A DNA stretch of 63,143 bases from a bacterium (GCA_021813325.1 JAKALA010000017.1:1-63143), one strand, 5' to 3'. Shown: positions 6,476-16,159, numbered from the stretch's first letter. The notes: generated by a model from the sequence alone, not told the origin. A program made the numbers and translations.

Positions 6476-6501
6476 TGCTCTACCAACTGAGCTACGCTCG
6501 C
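6426..6501 (-). tRNA. tRNA-Gly (anticodon GCC)
   Basis: The 76-base gene on the minus strand begins GCGAGCG and ends CGCTCGC-T-CCA, so the acceptor stem pairs perfectly over seven bases and CCA is encoded. The D arm (GTAGCTCAGTTGGTAGAGC), the anticodon arm with loop TTGCCAA, and the T arm (GGGTTCAAATCCC) are all standard. The anticodon is GCC, so it reads GGC/GGU glycine codons. The discriminator is U, as in bacterial tRNA-Gly. Its 3' end faces the integrated element, which makes it the likely attachment site. Confidence 0.97.
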
Positions 6502-6517
6502 GTCCGAAAGTCCGGTG

Positions 6518-6545
6518 ATAATAAGCCAAGGATGCCAACTGGCAA
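6518..6545 (-). promoter_or_regulatory. Promoter of tRNA-Gly
   Basis: On the minus strand, TTGCCA (6545-6540) and TATTAT (6523-6518) are separated by 16 bases. The -10 box ends 16 bases before the tRNA 5' end. This is a reasonable housekeeping promoter by position and sequence, though the -35 box is not a full consensus. Confidence 0.55.
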
Positions 6546-6556
6546 GCCGAATTTTA

Positions 6557-6967
6557 TTATCGCACCGTGTCTCCCAACGTTGCCCGCACCACTTTCAGCA
6601 AGTTATCATGCTCCAATGGTTTTTGGAAATAGGCCACGGCCCCGGTGCTCGTGGCCCGCTGCCGATCCGATTCGTTTTCACTGCCGGTAATGACAATGAT
6701 CGGAATCCGATTGGCACTGTTCAAACGGTGAAACCATTCCATGATGCGAAACCCGTCCCACGGCACCCCGGCCACTTCCGGAGGAAAATTGAGGTCCAAC
6801 AAAATCAAATCCGGTGGATCCTGCCGGGCCGCCGCCACGGCGGCGGAGCCGTCTATGGCTGTAATTACTTTGTATCCAGCGCCTTGTAATTTTAGTGAAA
6901 TTGTTTTCAGGACAATTTCATTGTCATCCACCACCAAGATTTTTTTGGGGGTTGCAGCATTGCTCAT
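6557..6967 (-). CDS. Stand-alone response regulator receiver protein
   Basis: A 136-residue CheY-like receiver. The start at 6967 (MSNAATPKKILVVDD) is chosen because upstream residues in the longer frame are not domain-like. It has the acidic pair Asp14/Asp15, the phosphoacceptor Asp58 in LILLDLNFPPE, the Thr in VITGSENE and the Lys in YFQKPLE. No output domain follows, so it must act by protein-protein contact or as a phosphotransfer intermediate. No kinase is adjacent. It stands alone between the tRNA and the divergent ubiE gene. Confidence 0.9.
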   Translation of the reverse strand: MSNAATPKKILVVDDNEIVLKTISLKLQGAGYKVITAIDGSAAVAAARQDPPDLILLDLNFPPEVAGVPWDGFRIMEWFHRLNSANRIPIIVITGSENESDRQRATSTGAVAYFQKPLEHDNLLKVVRATLGDTVR

Positions 6968-7096
6968 AATGTGATCAAACAAGGCTCCATTTCGCTTCGA
7001 AACGGCTCGTGATTGCGAAACTAGCAAAGCGGCTGCCAACCGGCAAAATTATTTCTCGGCTTTGCCTCCGGGTTGACGGGCGGTTAAACTTCGCGG

Positions 7097-7825
7097 GTGA
7101 GCAATGCTTTTTACGCCCCGGGAGAGCAGCGGGCCGCCAAGGTCAATGACCTTTTTGCCCGGATCGCCCGGCGTTATGACTTGTTGAATGATCTCCAAAG
7201 TTTCGGTCTGCACCGAATTTGGAAACGTCGCGTCGCAAAACTAGCCAGCGTGTCGCCCGGCGCGCACGCGCTTGACCTCTGCTGTGGCACGGGTGACATC
7301 TCGTTTGCCCTGGCCAAGCGTGGAGCCAAGACCATCGGTTTGGATTTCAGCGCCCAAATGCTTCAGGTCGCGGAACAGCGAAAGAGACAACTTTCCGATA
7401 ACCTGACTTCAACACCAAATTTTCTGCAAGGCGACGCCCAGCAACTTCCTTTTGAAAACAACCGTTTCGACATCGTTACCGTTGGTTATGGCTTGCGAAA
7501 TCTGACGAATTGGGAGCGCGGAGTGGATGAAATGTATCGGGTGGCCAAACCGGGAGGGCGGATGATTGTTCTGGATTTTGGCAAGCCGCCGAATGCGTTG
7601 TGGCGCACCATTTATTATACGCATTTGCGGCTTTCTGTGCCGCTGATTGGCCGGTTGTTCTGTGGCAACGCACAGGCGTATGCTTACATCTTGGAATCGC
7701 TCAAACATTACCCGGCCCAGCTCGCTGTGGCGGAGAAAATGAAGCAACTTAAACTCAACAATGTTTGTGTCATCAACCTGCTGGGCGGGGCTATGGCGAT
7801 CAATTTTGGAGAAAAACCAATTTAA
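7097..7825 (+). CDS. ubiE: Demethylmenaquinone/ubiquinone C-methyltransferase
   Basis: A 242-residue SAM-dependent methyltransferase starting at GTG. The glycine-rich SAM motif LDLCCGTGD is at about residues 58-66, preceded by the UbiE/MenG-specific N-terminal signature (VNDLFARIARRYDLLNDL). The later segments TVGYGLRNLTNW and MYRVAKPGGRMIVLDFGKP are typical of the family. It methylates the quinone ring, most likely the last step of menaquinone synthesis in this group. It stands alone, with no quinone genes around it. Confidence 0.93.
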   Translation: MSNAFYAPGEQRAAKVNDLFARIARRYDLLNDLQSFGLHRIWKRRVAKLASVSPGAHALDLCCGTGDISFALAKRGAKTIGLDFSAQMLQVAEQRKRQLSDNLTSTPNFLQGDAQQLPFENNRFDIVTVGYGLRNLTNWERGVDEMYRVAKPGGRMIVLDFGKPPNALWRTIYYTHLRLSVPLIGRLFCGNAQAYAYILESLKHYPAQLAVAEKMKQLKLNNVCVINLLGGAMAINFGEKPI

Positions 7826-7861
7826 CAACTCGAAGAGCGCGATGAATAAGTGGCGGCGGCA

Positions 7862-7957
7862 CTATTTCTTCTGAAACGACTTCGGCAGCTCAAAATCCTC
7901 GCGTTGTGCCAAATCCGCCCAGCCACCCGGGAAAATGCCCGCGGAATTTCGAATCAC
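7862..7957 (-). CDS. Possible small reading frame after the Sel1 gene
   Basis: A GTG at 7957 overlaps the stop of the upstream Sel1 gene and opens a 31-residue frame with protein-like composition (GIFPGGWADLAQREDFELPK, ending SFQKK). No RBS is obvious. It may be the tail of a decayed gene or of a longer form of the Sel1 protein read after a frameshift. Support is weak. Confidence 0.2.
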   Translation of the reverse strand: MIRNSAGIFPGGWADLAQREDFELPKSFQKK

Positions 7958-8691
7958 TGAGTTGTTCCGTTCGCGCCCGCATTGGCTTTTCGCGGAACGA
8001 ACTTTTGCGCCATTTCTCCGGCCTTGGCTACCTCATCTGCTGACGCGGATGCCTGCCATTTTTCCAAGGCGCGACCCGAATCCGCCTGGCCTTGGCGGGC
8101 CGCGAGCATCAGCCATTTCATTCCTTCAGCGAGATTGGTGTTCACTCCCAAACCCAACATATAGCGCTGGCCAATGGCGTATTGCGCCAGCGGATCGCCG
8201 CCTTCGGCCGCCAGTTGATACCATTTGGCCGCTTCAGTTTCGCTTTGGGCGACGCCCGTGCCCTGTTCGCAAAGATACGCCAGGTTATATTGGCCGGCGA
8301 CGCTGCCCATGTCTGCGGCCTGCCGATACAAGCGGGCCGCGTTGGTCAAGTCGGACGGCACGCCCTGACCAGCTTGATACATTTCGCCAAGCGCGGCCAA
8401 GGCTGCGGGATTGTTCTGATCAGCCGCCTTTTGAAACCACTTGACCGCCGCCTTCATGTCACGTTTCACGCCATCGCCTTCTTGGTAAACCCAGCCCAAG
8501 CGGATCTGCGCACCAGCATCTCCGCCCTCCGCCTTGCTTTTGAGCGCCTCGAGTTCCGCTGAAGACAACGCCGGGCGCGCTGGCGAATCGGTCGAGGTCT
8601 CGACGGGCTGGCTGGCTTTGTGATACAGGAACAATCCAATGCCGCTCACCAAGGCCGCCGCCACCAGGGCCAAAATGAGAATGCGTTTCAT
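7954..8691 (-). CDS. Sel1-repeat protein, membrane-anchored
   Basis: A 245-residue protein. The ATG at 8691 is preferred since it starts directly with a signal/anchor helix (MKRILILALVAAALVSGIGLF). After a short linker come four to five Sel1-type repeats of about 36 residues, each with the GDAGAQIRLGWVYQEGDGV-like pattern (A-x-x-LG-x-x-Y-x-x-G-x-GV). Sel1 repeats form helical solenoids that mediate protein contacts, often in envelope processes. It lies eight bases after the phosphoesterase gene and is probably the last gene of the phosphonate operon. Confidence 0.85.
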   Translation of the reverse strand: MKRILILALVAAALVSGIGLFLYHKASQPVETSTDSPARPALSSAELEALKSKAEGGDAGAQIRLGWVYQEGDGVKRDMKAAVKWFQKAADQNNPAALAALGEMYQAGQGVPSDLTNAARLYRQAADMGSVAGQYNLAYLCEQGTGVAQSETEAAKWYQLAAEGGDPLAQYAIGQRYMLGLGVNTNLAEGMKWLMLAARQGQADSGRALEKWQASASADEVAKAGEMAQKFVPRKANAGANGTTQ

Positions 8692-8699
8692 GCGAAAGC

Positions 8700-11432
8700 T
8701 CAGTCGTTGTCCGTCACGGTAACCGCCCATTCCGGATACGGCTGGTCGTAGCCCCGCTGCGCGTGCCACAAAATCCGGTTCAGCACGTCGTCGGGACATT
8801 GATCCGGCTTGTCCAGCGGCAGCTTCGATGAAACCAGCGCGTCATGTTTTTGGCGGGCATCTTTTATTTCGCTCAACTTCGGATTCATCAGATCGAGCGG
8901 CACTTGGTTGGTCAGGCAAACGTAGGGCGTCAAATCCGGCTGATCATTGAAGCAGGCGGTCATCGGCGTGGCGCTGGCATCCATCTGGTTCATCGGCGGC
9001 AGGCCCAGCATCAGTTCGATTGTGCGAAGAATGCTGTTTTGATTGTAGTTGATGCTGACCACCGTGTGCCGCTTGGTGTAGGCGCTGATCACGTAAGCCG
9101 TCGTGCGATACCCGCTGACATGATCCCAGCCGGCTTGCGGATCATCTTCGCAGGCGAAAATGCACGTGTCCTTCCAGAAGGAACTGTGGCTGATGGCATC
9201 GACAATTTGCCCAAAAGCCAGGTCATTGTCCGCCACCTGGGCGGCGGGCGTGGGCGCGTCGGGATCGGTGCCGGACGTATGATCGTTCGGCAGATCCATG
9301 ACGATCAAGTTGGGCATTTTCCCTTTGGCCTCAAATTGCTTCAGCTCCTTGATAAACTGCGAGGCGCGATACACATCGGGAATGGATAATTCCCAGCCCA
9401 CCGTATCCGCTTTCATGTGTGCCGCCAGCGAATCCAATCCCGGATAATTGCTGTAAATGATCAGGCCAGTGCCGTTGACGAAATCACGATAGGAATCCAG
9501 AAAGTTGATCGCTTTTTTATTGTTGGGATCCGCCCAGCGCTTCACCGCCACGGTGCCTTCGCCAAAGTCCAAAAACGTCTTGCCGTGAGCCAGCGCGTCG
9601 TCCCAGATGAAACCGTCCGGCGAATACGCCACCGCGTCGAAATCATCCGGATCCTGCAAGTCGGGATAACTCCGCGGAAAATCGGCGAACGATTTTTCCA
9701 TGTAATCCGTGGCCAGCGCCGTGTCCGCCCATTCATGGCCGTCCGCGCTCAAAATGCCGCAGCAATAAAAATTATCCATCAAGGTGAAGTCGCGCACAAA
9801 CCGGTGCTGGTTGGGCGTCACGCGTTCCCCAAACGTGCAGAGCTGCGGATCGCCCCGGCCTGCTTTGACATCACCCAGAACCTGGTCGTAAGTGCGGTTT
9901 TCCTTGATGAGATAAATCACGTGCTTAAACACCGACGGTTCGCCGATCCGCTCCGGCACCGGCCGGGCGGGCTGCCCCGCGCGCACCGGCAGAAACACAT
10001 TCGCCTGAACGGCCCGGCGATAATTCCGCAACACGATCACACTTTGTTTTTTTAGGTCAGCCTTGGTGGGAACCGGGATGAAAGACACCGTGCCCAGGTG
10101 CTGGTGGGAGTTGTAACCGCGCCGCGACGGATTGTAATTCCGGTCCGGCAACGTGCCTTTGATATTGGCCACAAAAAGCTTTTTGCGCGGGCCGTCGAAA
10201 ACAATCGCGCCGGGAAACCAGCCCGTGGGAATCAACCCGCGCAGTTTGGATTGCCCCGGCTTGCCGACCGGAAACAAACCGAGAATCCGCGACCGTCCGG
10301 GATGGAATTTTATCACCGCCACCGCGTTTTGCGTGCCATTGCACACATAAAGCGTCTTGCCCCGCGTATCCATCGCCAGCGCATTGGGCGATGCGCCAAA
10401 TAAATCCTGCGCCTGCCAGCGCACTGGAATTGTTTCCACCACTTCATCCGCCGCCGTGGCAATCACGCTCACCGTGTCACTGTTGGCATTGGCCACACAC
10501 ACGTAACGGCCATCGGGCGTCAGCACCAGGGCACAGGCGTGCAATCCGACCATGACTTCCTTCACCACCTTGCCCGTGTCCAAATCAATCACCGAGACGG
10601 AGCCTTCGCTCGCCACACCGCGCGCATCGACCCGCACCGTTGTGCCGCGCCCGGCCCGGCCCACCAGGATCGAGGCATCCGGCCGGCGACCCGCCCAGTT
10701 GCTGACATAAACTTTGTGGCGGGCCAGCACGACAGCATAAGGCACCGCGCCGACGTCAAACGTTCGCAACAACGTTCCGCCCGGCAACGCGTATTCAAAA
10801 AGGCGGTTGGACAAACTGCCCGCGACATAAAGCCGTTTGCCGTCCGCCGAAACCGCGAGGCCGGCGGGAATCTCCTCTTTGCGCCGCGGCACATTGGCAT
10901 CCGGCAGGGCAATCGAGCCAATGCCGGTGACGTGATGATTCGCGTCCACGGCGAACACCTTGATGCTGCCTTTGACATTGGAGAGATAAATGCGCGAGCC
11001 GTCCGGCGAAAACACCAGGCCTGTGTAACTCACCTGCTCATCGCGATCCGGCTTCAAGTAATGTGCCGACGTGGCTTCGGGCAATGAGACATACGGGCCG
11101 TCATCCGGCAGCGGCACCTTTTGGAGGATGGCGCCGGTATCGGGATTCAACACGTATAGATCATGCGTTTTGCCGGAGGTCAGCAGCATTTGGCGATCCG
11201 GACTCAACACCAGCACCTGCGGCCGCAGTCCGTGCAATTCAATTTGCTGACCGGCGGGCGTGATGACCTGATTGACCGGCAGCACCACGCGCTGGTCGCC
11301 GTCCCGCCCAACGGTTTCCAGCGTGCCGGAAGCATCGGCCAGGTCTTGCGCCTGCGCCCAACGGGCGGTCAACATTGCCGCCGCCATCACGAGAGAACCA
11401 AGGTGTTGGTTGATTTGTTTCATAAAATTCAT
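8700..11432 (-). CDS. Exported YncE-type beta-propeller / phosphoesterase (alkaline phosphatase superfamily)
   Basis: A 910-residue protein with a signal peptide ([20 protein letters not shown], cleavage after AQA). Residues ~60-430 are a seven-bladed YVTN/YncE-type propeller with repeated [11 protein letters not shown] and [15 protein letters not shown] blades. From ~505 on is a phosphoesterase domain of the alkaline phosphatase superfamily: [47 protein letters not shown] and [19 protein letters not shown] supply metal and substrate residues. The substrate is unknown. Its start overlaps the prepilin gene stop by four bases, placing it in the aminoethylphosphonate operon, where release of phosphonate or phosphate from polymers is a reasonable guess. 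Confidence 0.88.
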   Translation of the reverse strand: MNFMKQINQHLGSLVMAAAMLTARWAQAQDLADASGTLETVGRDGDQRVVLPVNQVITPAGQQIELHGLRPQVLVLSPDRQMLLTSGKTHDLYVLNPDTGAILQKVPLPDDGPYVSLPEATSAHYLKPDRDEQVSYTGLVFSPDGSRIYLSNVKGSIKVFAVDANHHVTGIGSIALPDANVPRRKEEIPAGLAVSADGKRLYVAGSLSNRLFEYALPGGTLLRTFDVGAVPYAVVLARHKVYVSNWAGRRPDASILVGRAGRGTTVRVDARGVASEGSVSVIDLDTGKVVKEVMVGLHACALVLTPDGRYVCVANANSDTVSVIATAADEVVETIPVRWQAQDLFGASPNALAMDTRGKTLYVCNGTQNAVAVIKFHPGRSRILGLFPVGKPGQSKLRGLIPTGWFPGAIVFDGPRKKLFVANIKGTLPDRNYNPSRRGYNSHQHLGTVSFIPVPTKADLKKQSVIVLRNYRRAVQANVFLPVRAGQPARPVPERIGEPSVFKHVIYLIKENRTYDQVLGDVKAGRGDPQLCTFGERVTPNQHRFVRDFTLMDNFYCCGILSADGHEWADTALATDYMEKSFADFPRSYPDLQDPDDFDAVAYSPDGFIWDDALAHGKTFLDFGEGTVAVKRWADPNNKKAINFLDSYRDFVNGTGLIIYSNYPGLDSLAAHMKADTVGWELSIPDVYRASQFIKELKQFEAKGKMPNLIVMDLPNDHTSGTDPDAPTPAAQVADNDLAFGQIVDAISHSSFWKDTCIFACEDDPQAGWDHVSGYRTTAYVISAYTKRHTVVSINYNQNSILRTIELMLGLPPMNQMDASATPMTACFNDQPDLTPYVCLTNQVPLDLMNPKLSEIKDARQKHDALVSSKLPLDKPDQCPDDVLNRILWHAQRGYDQPYPEWAVTVTDND

Positions 11433-12256
11433 TGAATCTGCAAACCGTTCGCGGCCCAGTTGATGTCCGGGTGGCCGGGATCGGCAAGTTTGCCATTAAT
11501 TAAAGCGCAAACGTAATCGTATTTAAACCACGAAACATGGCCGTCGCTAAACACAATGTTGCCACCGGCATTATGCCGGCCGGAAAATCGGTTGTAACAG
11601 TTGTAGGTGCTGCTCAAGTCATTCGGGTTGTTTCCAAAATACGGCGTTTCGCTCGCGTGAACCCGTTGCTCGGAAAATACCACGAAGGCCGATGGATGCA
11701 CCGCCTGCGTGATTTTAAAGGGCGCCTCGGGAGCCGCCGGATAGTTGATCCGCTGGTTCATGCCGTAATGGAAGGTCGGTCCCACCGCCGGATCCGGATC
11801 GGTGGACGGATTGCGCGGCACGGCGTTGGCCGTCGGACAGAGATAAATGGAACGCGACGAAAAAAAGACGCTATTGCTTTGATTGTTCACGCCGTATTCC
11901 CACAACGGAAATTGCGCCACATACGGCGGCAGGGCATTAAACCAGTCCGAAAGACCGATGGGCGGATCGGCCGTCGCACACGCATACATCTCCGTCCACA
12001 CCGGATTGTGATCCGCCGTGGCCACATAATTAAGGTCCCGCGACGCCGGATAAAACTGGTTGTTGTCATCGGCATACAGGTTCATGGCCAATCCCCATTG
12101 CCGCAAATTATTGAGGCAGGTGGATTGTGTCGCTCTTGCTTTGGCAGACGCCAATGCCGGCAGCAGCATCGCCGCCAAAATGGCGATGATGGCAATGACC
12201 ACCAGCAGTTCAATCAAGGTGAACGCCGGCGGGATGACGTTTGATTTGACCTTCAT
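11429..12256 (-). CDS. Prepilin-like protein (type II secretion/pseudopilin leader, H-X-DG C-terminus)
   Basis: A 275-residue protein with a prepilin leader: short basic N-terminus, then [21 protein letters not shown], with Glu five residues after the cleavage site. The C-terminal part contains the [16 protein letters not shown] motif typical of the large prepilin-like families expanded in Verrucomicrobiota and Planctomycetes. These proteins are cleaved by a prepilin peptidase and probably form surface or secretion structures. It overlaps the pbfA-like gene upstream and the phosphoesterase gene downstream by four bases each, so it is made together with phosphonate catabolic enzymes. Confidence 0.9.
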   Translation of the reverse strand: MKVKSNVIPPAFTLIELLVVIAIIAILAAMLLPALASAKARATQSTCLNNLRQWGLAMNLYADDNNQFYPASRDLNYVATADHNPVWTEMYACATADPPIGLSDWFNALPPYVAQFPLWEYGVNNQSNSVFFSSRSIYLCPTANAVPRNPSTDPDPAVGPTFHYGMNQRINYPAAPEAPFKITQAVHPSAFVVFSEQRVHASETPYFGNNPNDLSSTYNCYNRFSGRHNAGGNIVFSDGHVSWFKYDYVCALINGKLADPGHPDINWAANGLQIQ

Positions 12257-13641
12257 TTTTCCATTTCGACCAAGCCGATAACTTCATCCAAAATTTGCAG
12301 CGCCAGGTCCAGTTCCTCCTGCGTGATGGTCAGTGCCGGCGTCAACGTCAGCACGTTGCCCATCGTCACTTTAAAATTCAGGCCGCGCTTGAGTGATTCA
12401 TACATGACGCGCTCCGTCTCGGCGATCGCCGGTTGACGCGAGCCATCCGGCGCGGTGCGGGCCAGTTCCATGCCGAGCAACAGGCCCAGCCCGCGCACGT
12501 CAGCGATCAAAGGATGGCGCGTGGCCAGCTCGCGCATTTTCTCCAACGCGTGCAACCCGAGCAGCCGGGCCCGTTCCGGCAAATTTTCTTCCAGGATGAA
12601 CTCCAGCGCCGCCAGGCCCGCGGCACACGTCACGGGATTCTTTTCATGCGTGTAATGGCCCAGCGCCATGTGGCCGGCCACGTCCAGCGAGTCGCGCGCG
12701 ATCAAGGCTGCCAGCGGCAAAATGCCGCCGCCGAGTCCTTTGCCCAGCACGACCATGTCCGGCACGATGTCGTAATTTTCAAACGCAAAGAATTTTCCGC
12801 TGCGGCCAAGGCCGATGGGAATTTCATCCAAAATCAGCAGGGTGCCGTGTTTGTCGCACGCGGCGCGGACGCGTTTCCAATAATCCGGCGGCGGAATGAA
12901 CGGCGTGTTGCGCACGGTCTCGGCGACGACCGCCGCCACGTCGCCTTCCTTTTCCAAAACGTATTCCAGGTAATCCGCGCACGTCAGATTGCAGGTTTTG
13001 CCGCAGCGAAACGGACAGCGCATCGGTTCGGGCGGCGGCACGTGCTCGCAACCGGGCAGCAGCGGGCCGATGCCCTGGCGAAACGCCGCTTCACCGCCGA
13101 TGGAAATGGCGTCGAGCGACGCGCCGTGAAAAGAATCCCACAGCGAAACGAATTTGAATCGTCCGGTGGCCACGCGGGCGTATTTCAGCGCCATGCCGAT
13201 GGCCGTGGTGCCGCTGGTCGTGAATGACACGCGGTTTAGATTTCCGGGCGCCAGCCCGGTGAGCTTGGCGGCGAGTTTGACGGCGGATTCGCACGTGTAA
13301 CGCCGCGGACAAAAGGCCAGTTCGTCGAGCTGCTGCTTGATGGCGGCAATGACTTTGGGATTGGCAAAGCCAACTTGATGCAAACAGTTGCCATGAAAAT
13401 CCAGATAGCGGCGGCCTTCGACATCTTCAATCCACGCGCCTTCCACGCGGCGCAACACATTCAGACACGGCGTGGACAGCGATTGATGCAGAAAATATTC
13501 GGCATCCGCTTCGAGTAGTTCCCGCGCCGAAGCGCCGATGTGCTCATCCGCCCAGGCACGGCGCTGCGGCGACAGATTCAAATCGCCCTCGGAGCGGAAG
13601 GTGTCCAGGTTGGGCTGAACGTTGGAGGAATGATCACTCAT
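12253..13641 (-). CDS. pbfA: Class III PLP-dependent enzyme, probable 1-hydroxy-2-aminoethylphosphonate ammonia-lyase
   Basis: A 462-residue fold-type I PLP enzyme of the class III aminotransferase family. [13 protein letters not shown] holds the cofactor-binding Asp and [17 protein letters not shown] the Schiff-base Lys. An unusual Cys-rich insert ([16 protein letters not shown]) lies in the middle. Overlap with phnW and the presence of phnX nearby match known gene sets in which PbfA converts (R)-1-hydroxy-2-aminoethylphosphonate to phosphonoacetaldehyde and ammonia, feeding PhnX. A general omega-aminotransferase acting on a phosphonate cannot be excluded. The assignment rests mainly on context. 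Confidence 0.75.
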   Translation of the reverse strand: MSDHSSNVQPNLDTFRSEGDLNLSPQRRAWADEHIGASARELLEADAEYFLHQSLSTPCLNVLRRVEGAWIEDVEGRRYLDFHGNCLHQVGFANPKVIAAIKQQLDELAFCPRRYTCESAVKLAAKLTGLAPGNLNRVSFTTSGTTAIGMALKYARVATGRFKFVSLWDSFHGASLDAISIGGEAAFRQGIGPLLPGCEHVPPPEPMRCPFRCGKTCNLTCADYLEYVLEKEGDVAAVVAETVRNTPFIPPPDYWKRVRAACDKHGTLLILDEIPIGLGRSGKFFAFENYDIVPDMVVLGKGLGGGILPLAALIARDSLDVAGHMALGHYTHEKNPVTCAAGLAALEFILEENLPERARLLGLHALEKMRELATRHPLIADVRGLGLLLGMELARTAPDGSRQPAIAETERVMYESLKRGLNFKVTMGNVLTLTPALTITQEELDLALQILDEVIGLVEMEK

Positions 13642-14825
13642 AAAAATAGCGGCACGGTTTGGAACCTGGCCGGCATTTCATTGGGCGCCGGATGCAAATC
13701 GCCGTCAAAATGCATCTCGGTTTGAACCGCCGCGACGGCCTTGAGCAGCGCCAGCATGTCCGCCTCGAACAAATGGCCGATGCTGCCCACGCGAAACGTT
13801 TCCGCATCGGTCAATTTGCCGGGATAAATGATGAAACCCTTCTGGCTTAACCGTTGATAAAACTCCGCGAAGTGAAAACGCTGATCCGCCGGACAATGAA
13901 ACGCCGTGATAATGCAGCTTTGAATTTCTGGCGGCAAATAGGGTTTGTAACCGAGCTGTTTCATGCCCGCAACCAGCGCGGCGTGATTGGCCTGATAACG
14001 CCGGTAACGCGCGGTCACGCCGCCCTCGGCAAGGAACTCCTTCAGCGCCTGTTCAAAGGCCAGCAACGCATGGGTCGGCGGGGTGAACCGGAATTGTCCA
14101 TTCCGCTCAAAGCCGCGCAATTGATCGGCGAGATTGAGGCTGAGGGAACGCGCGTGCGCCTCGTTGGCCAGGAGCGTTTCGCGGCGGGCCAGCACAAAGC
14201 AAAAACCCGGCACACCTTCAAAACATTTGTTGGCCGAGGAAATCAAAAAATCAACGCCCGCACTCTCGAAATCAATCGGGATCGCGCCGAAACTGCTCAT
14301 CGCATCCACCACGAACAAGCAGGCGTGCTGGCGGCAAAGGCGGCCGATTTCCGCAATCGGATTCAGAATGCCCGTGGTGGTTTCGCAATGCACCGCCGCT
14401 ACGTGGGTGATGTCCGGGTCCGCAGACAGGGTTTGTTCCAGTTTTGACAAATCCGGCAGTTCATTTTCCTTCGCGTTCAACACCACATGGGGGATTTTGA
14501 GCAATTGCAACATGCGCACCATGCGCTGGCCGTAAGCGCCGTTGGTGAGAACGCAAACTTTCCCGTGCGGCGGCACACACGTGGCGAAAACCGCTTCGAC
14601 GCCGTTGGTGCCACTGCCCTGCAACAGCACGGTTTCCCAGCCATCGGCCTGCGACAAATCGGCGATGGCCAGCAACTGCTCGCGAGTCCAGCGCACGCGT
14701 TCGTTGAATTCAAAATGCCAGGAACCGGCGTCATGCAGCATGGCCTGCTTGACCGAGGCGCTCGTGGTCAGCGGGCCGGGCGTGAACAACAATTTATCGC
14801 GGGTCTTGAGCGGGTGCGGATTCAT
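13638..14825 (-). CDS. phnW: 2-aminoethylphosphonate:pyruvate transaminase
   Basis: A 395-residue class V aminotransferase. The N-terminal signature LLFTPGPLTTSASVKQAML, the GSGTNGVEAVF phosphate-binding loop, DAMSSFGAIPID with the PLP-binding Asp, and SSANKCFEGVPGF with the catalytic Lys all match PhnW. It moves the amino group of 2-aminoethylphosphonate to pyruvate, giving phosphonoacetaldehyde and alanine. The gene overlaps the transporter gene before it and the pbfA-like gene after it by four bases. The product is the substrate of PhnX, encoded 7.4 kb upstream on the same strand. Confidence 0.95.
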   Translation of the reverse strand: MNPHPLKTRDKLLFTPGPLTTSASVKQAMLHDAGSWHFEFNERVRWTREQLLAIADLSQADGWETVLLQGSGTNGVEAVFATCVPPHGKVCVLTNGAYGQRMVRMLQLLKIPHVVLNAKENELPDLSKLEQTLSADPDITHVAAVHCETTTGILNPIAEIGRLCRQHACLFVVDAMSSFGAIPIDFESAGVDFLISSANKCFEGVPGFCFVLARRETLLANEAHARSLSLNLADQLRGFERNGQFRFTPPTHALLAFEQALKEFLAEGGVTARYRRYQANHAALVAGMKQLGYKPYLPPEIQSCIITAFHCPADQRFHFAEFYQRLSQKGFIIYPGKLTDAETFRVGSIGHLFEADMLALLKAVAAVQTEMHFDGDLHPAPNEMPARFQTVPLFL

Positions 14826-16159
14826 GCGGGGGAGGCAACGGCGGGTTCCTTGCGCGGCCGATTCAATCCCAGACAGAGCAGAGCGCCAACCACGGTGGTC
14901 AGCGCCAGCAAATGAAAGCCCAGATGATAGCCGCCGTAATCCAAAATCCGGCCAAAGACATAGCCCGAGATAATGCCAGCGAGATAACCCGCGGCATCGA
15001 CGAAGCCGGACACGCTGGCAACAAATTCGCGGCCCCGCACCTCAAAGGCCAAAACGCCCGCCAGCAGGCTGTAAGGACCATACGACAAAAGTCCGATCAA
15101 ACCGATGTCGGCAATCACCATCCAGAGCTGGTGATGAACGAGCGACGGCAGCGCAAAAATCAGCCCGGCCACGCCCATCAAAACGGCGAACAAAAGCCAT
15201 TTCCGCTGCGGGCCGGAAAGGCGGTCGAGCAGCCAGCCCAGGGCGAGAATGCCCACGGCGCCCATCGCATCAAACGGCGTGGACAGGAGCGCCGCCAGTT
15301 GCGTGGTCATGTGCGATCCGCCGTCGGTTTTGAGAAAATCGACCGTCCAGACATTGAACGTTTCCCGCGTGATGGTCAGCGTGAACGACAGGCAGCAGAG
15401 CATCCAGAACTGGGGAAGTTTTATGAGTTCCAAGAAGCGGCGATAATGCCAGGCGGATTGCGGCCGGCTGGAATCCGGGGCCGCCCTGCCGCCACGCGAC
15501 AGCACCCGCCAGCAGATCAAGAGAATGCCCACCAGCACCAAGGATGGAACACCCATGACCGCGCGCCAACTGTTGTGGGTGACCGCCGCCACTTCTCCGG
15601 CCAGCAACAGCGCGCAGACGCCGCCGAACACAAAGCTCAACGACAGAAAGGCCATGGCCAGCGCCATGTGCCGGGCCGGAAACCATTCCGGCACTTGTTT
15701 GACCATGGCGGCCCAGCCGCCGGCGCCGAAAAACCGGTTGGCCACATAACCCGCGCCCAGCATCGGCAGACTCACGGCGAAGGCGGATACGCCGCCGAAA
15801 ATCGCCACGCCGGCCAGCACGATAAAAAAGCAAAGCCGGCCGCCGAAGCGGTCCACGACGTTCGGTCCCCAAAACAGCTTGCCGGCCATGTAGGCCATGG
15901 TGGCGTAGCTGTCGATGGCGCCCACCGACGCCTTGTCGGTGTGAAACGACGTTTGCAAGAGCGGCACGGCGACGGCGAAATTTTTCCGGCAGAGATAAAC
16001 GCCGATGTAACCCAGAATGACGCACCCGAGCTGCAGCGCCGCGCAGGAAGTGGAAACCGCCACCGAGGATGCCGGAGCGGCGCGATCCGGCGGCGCACTT
16101 GCGTCAGGGAGAGTTGCTCCCGCCGGGGAGAGCGAATTGGCGTTTTCGGAATTGTGCAT
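14822..16159 (-). CDS. MFS transporter of the organophosphate:phosphate antiporter (GlpT/UhpT) type
   Basis: A 445-residue protein with about twelve hydrophobic segments after a 35-residue polar, Ala/Pro-rich N-terminus. The first helix region GYIGVYLCRKNFAVAVPLLQ is characteristic of the OPA family, which exchanges organophosphates for phosphate. As first gene of a four-base-overlap chain with phnW and the pbfA-like gene, it is the natural candidate for uptake of 2-aminoethylphosphonate or its hydroxylated form. Direct substrate evidence is absent. A terminator lies just upstream, so a promoter must lie within about 35-85 bases of the start, or read-through supplies expression. Confidence 0.88.
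   Translation of the reverse strand: MHNSENANSLSPAGATLPDASAPPDRAAPASSVAVSTSCAALQLGCVILGYIGVYLCRKNFAVAVPLLQTSFHTDKASVGAIDSYATMAYMAGKLFWGPNVVDRFGGRLCFFIVLAGVAIFGGVSAFAVSLPMLGAGYVANRFFGAGGWAAMVKQVPEWFPARHMALAMAFLSLSFVFGGVCALLLAGEVAAVTHNSWRAVMGVPSLVLVGILLICWRVLSRGGRAAPDSSRPQSAWHYRRFLELIKLPQFWMLCCLSFTLTITRETFNVWTVDFLKTDGGSHMTTQLAALLSTPFDAMGAVGILALGWLLDRLSGPQRKWLLFAVLMGVAGLIFALPSLVHHQLWMVIADIGLIGLLSYGPYSLLAGVLAFEVRGREFVASVSGFVDAAGYLAGIISGYVFGRILDYGGYHLGFHLLALTTVVGALLCLGLNRPRKEPAVASPA

Noticed and set aside
7935..8444. Rightward 169-residue frame opposite the Sel1 gene
   Set aside because: It is antisense to clear Sel1 repeats and is Arg/Pro-rich with no motif.
9417..10055. Rightward 212-residue frame opposite the phosphoesterase
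   Set aside because: It is antisense to conserved metal-binding motifs; composition (Arg/His/Val) is typical of a reversed frame.
8700..11432. Phosphonoacetate hydrolase (PhnA) for the phosphoesterase
   Set aside because: Same superfamily, but the protein is more than twice as long, exported, and fused to a propeller; no PhnA-specific motif was recognised.
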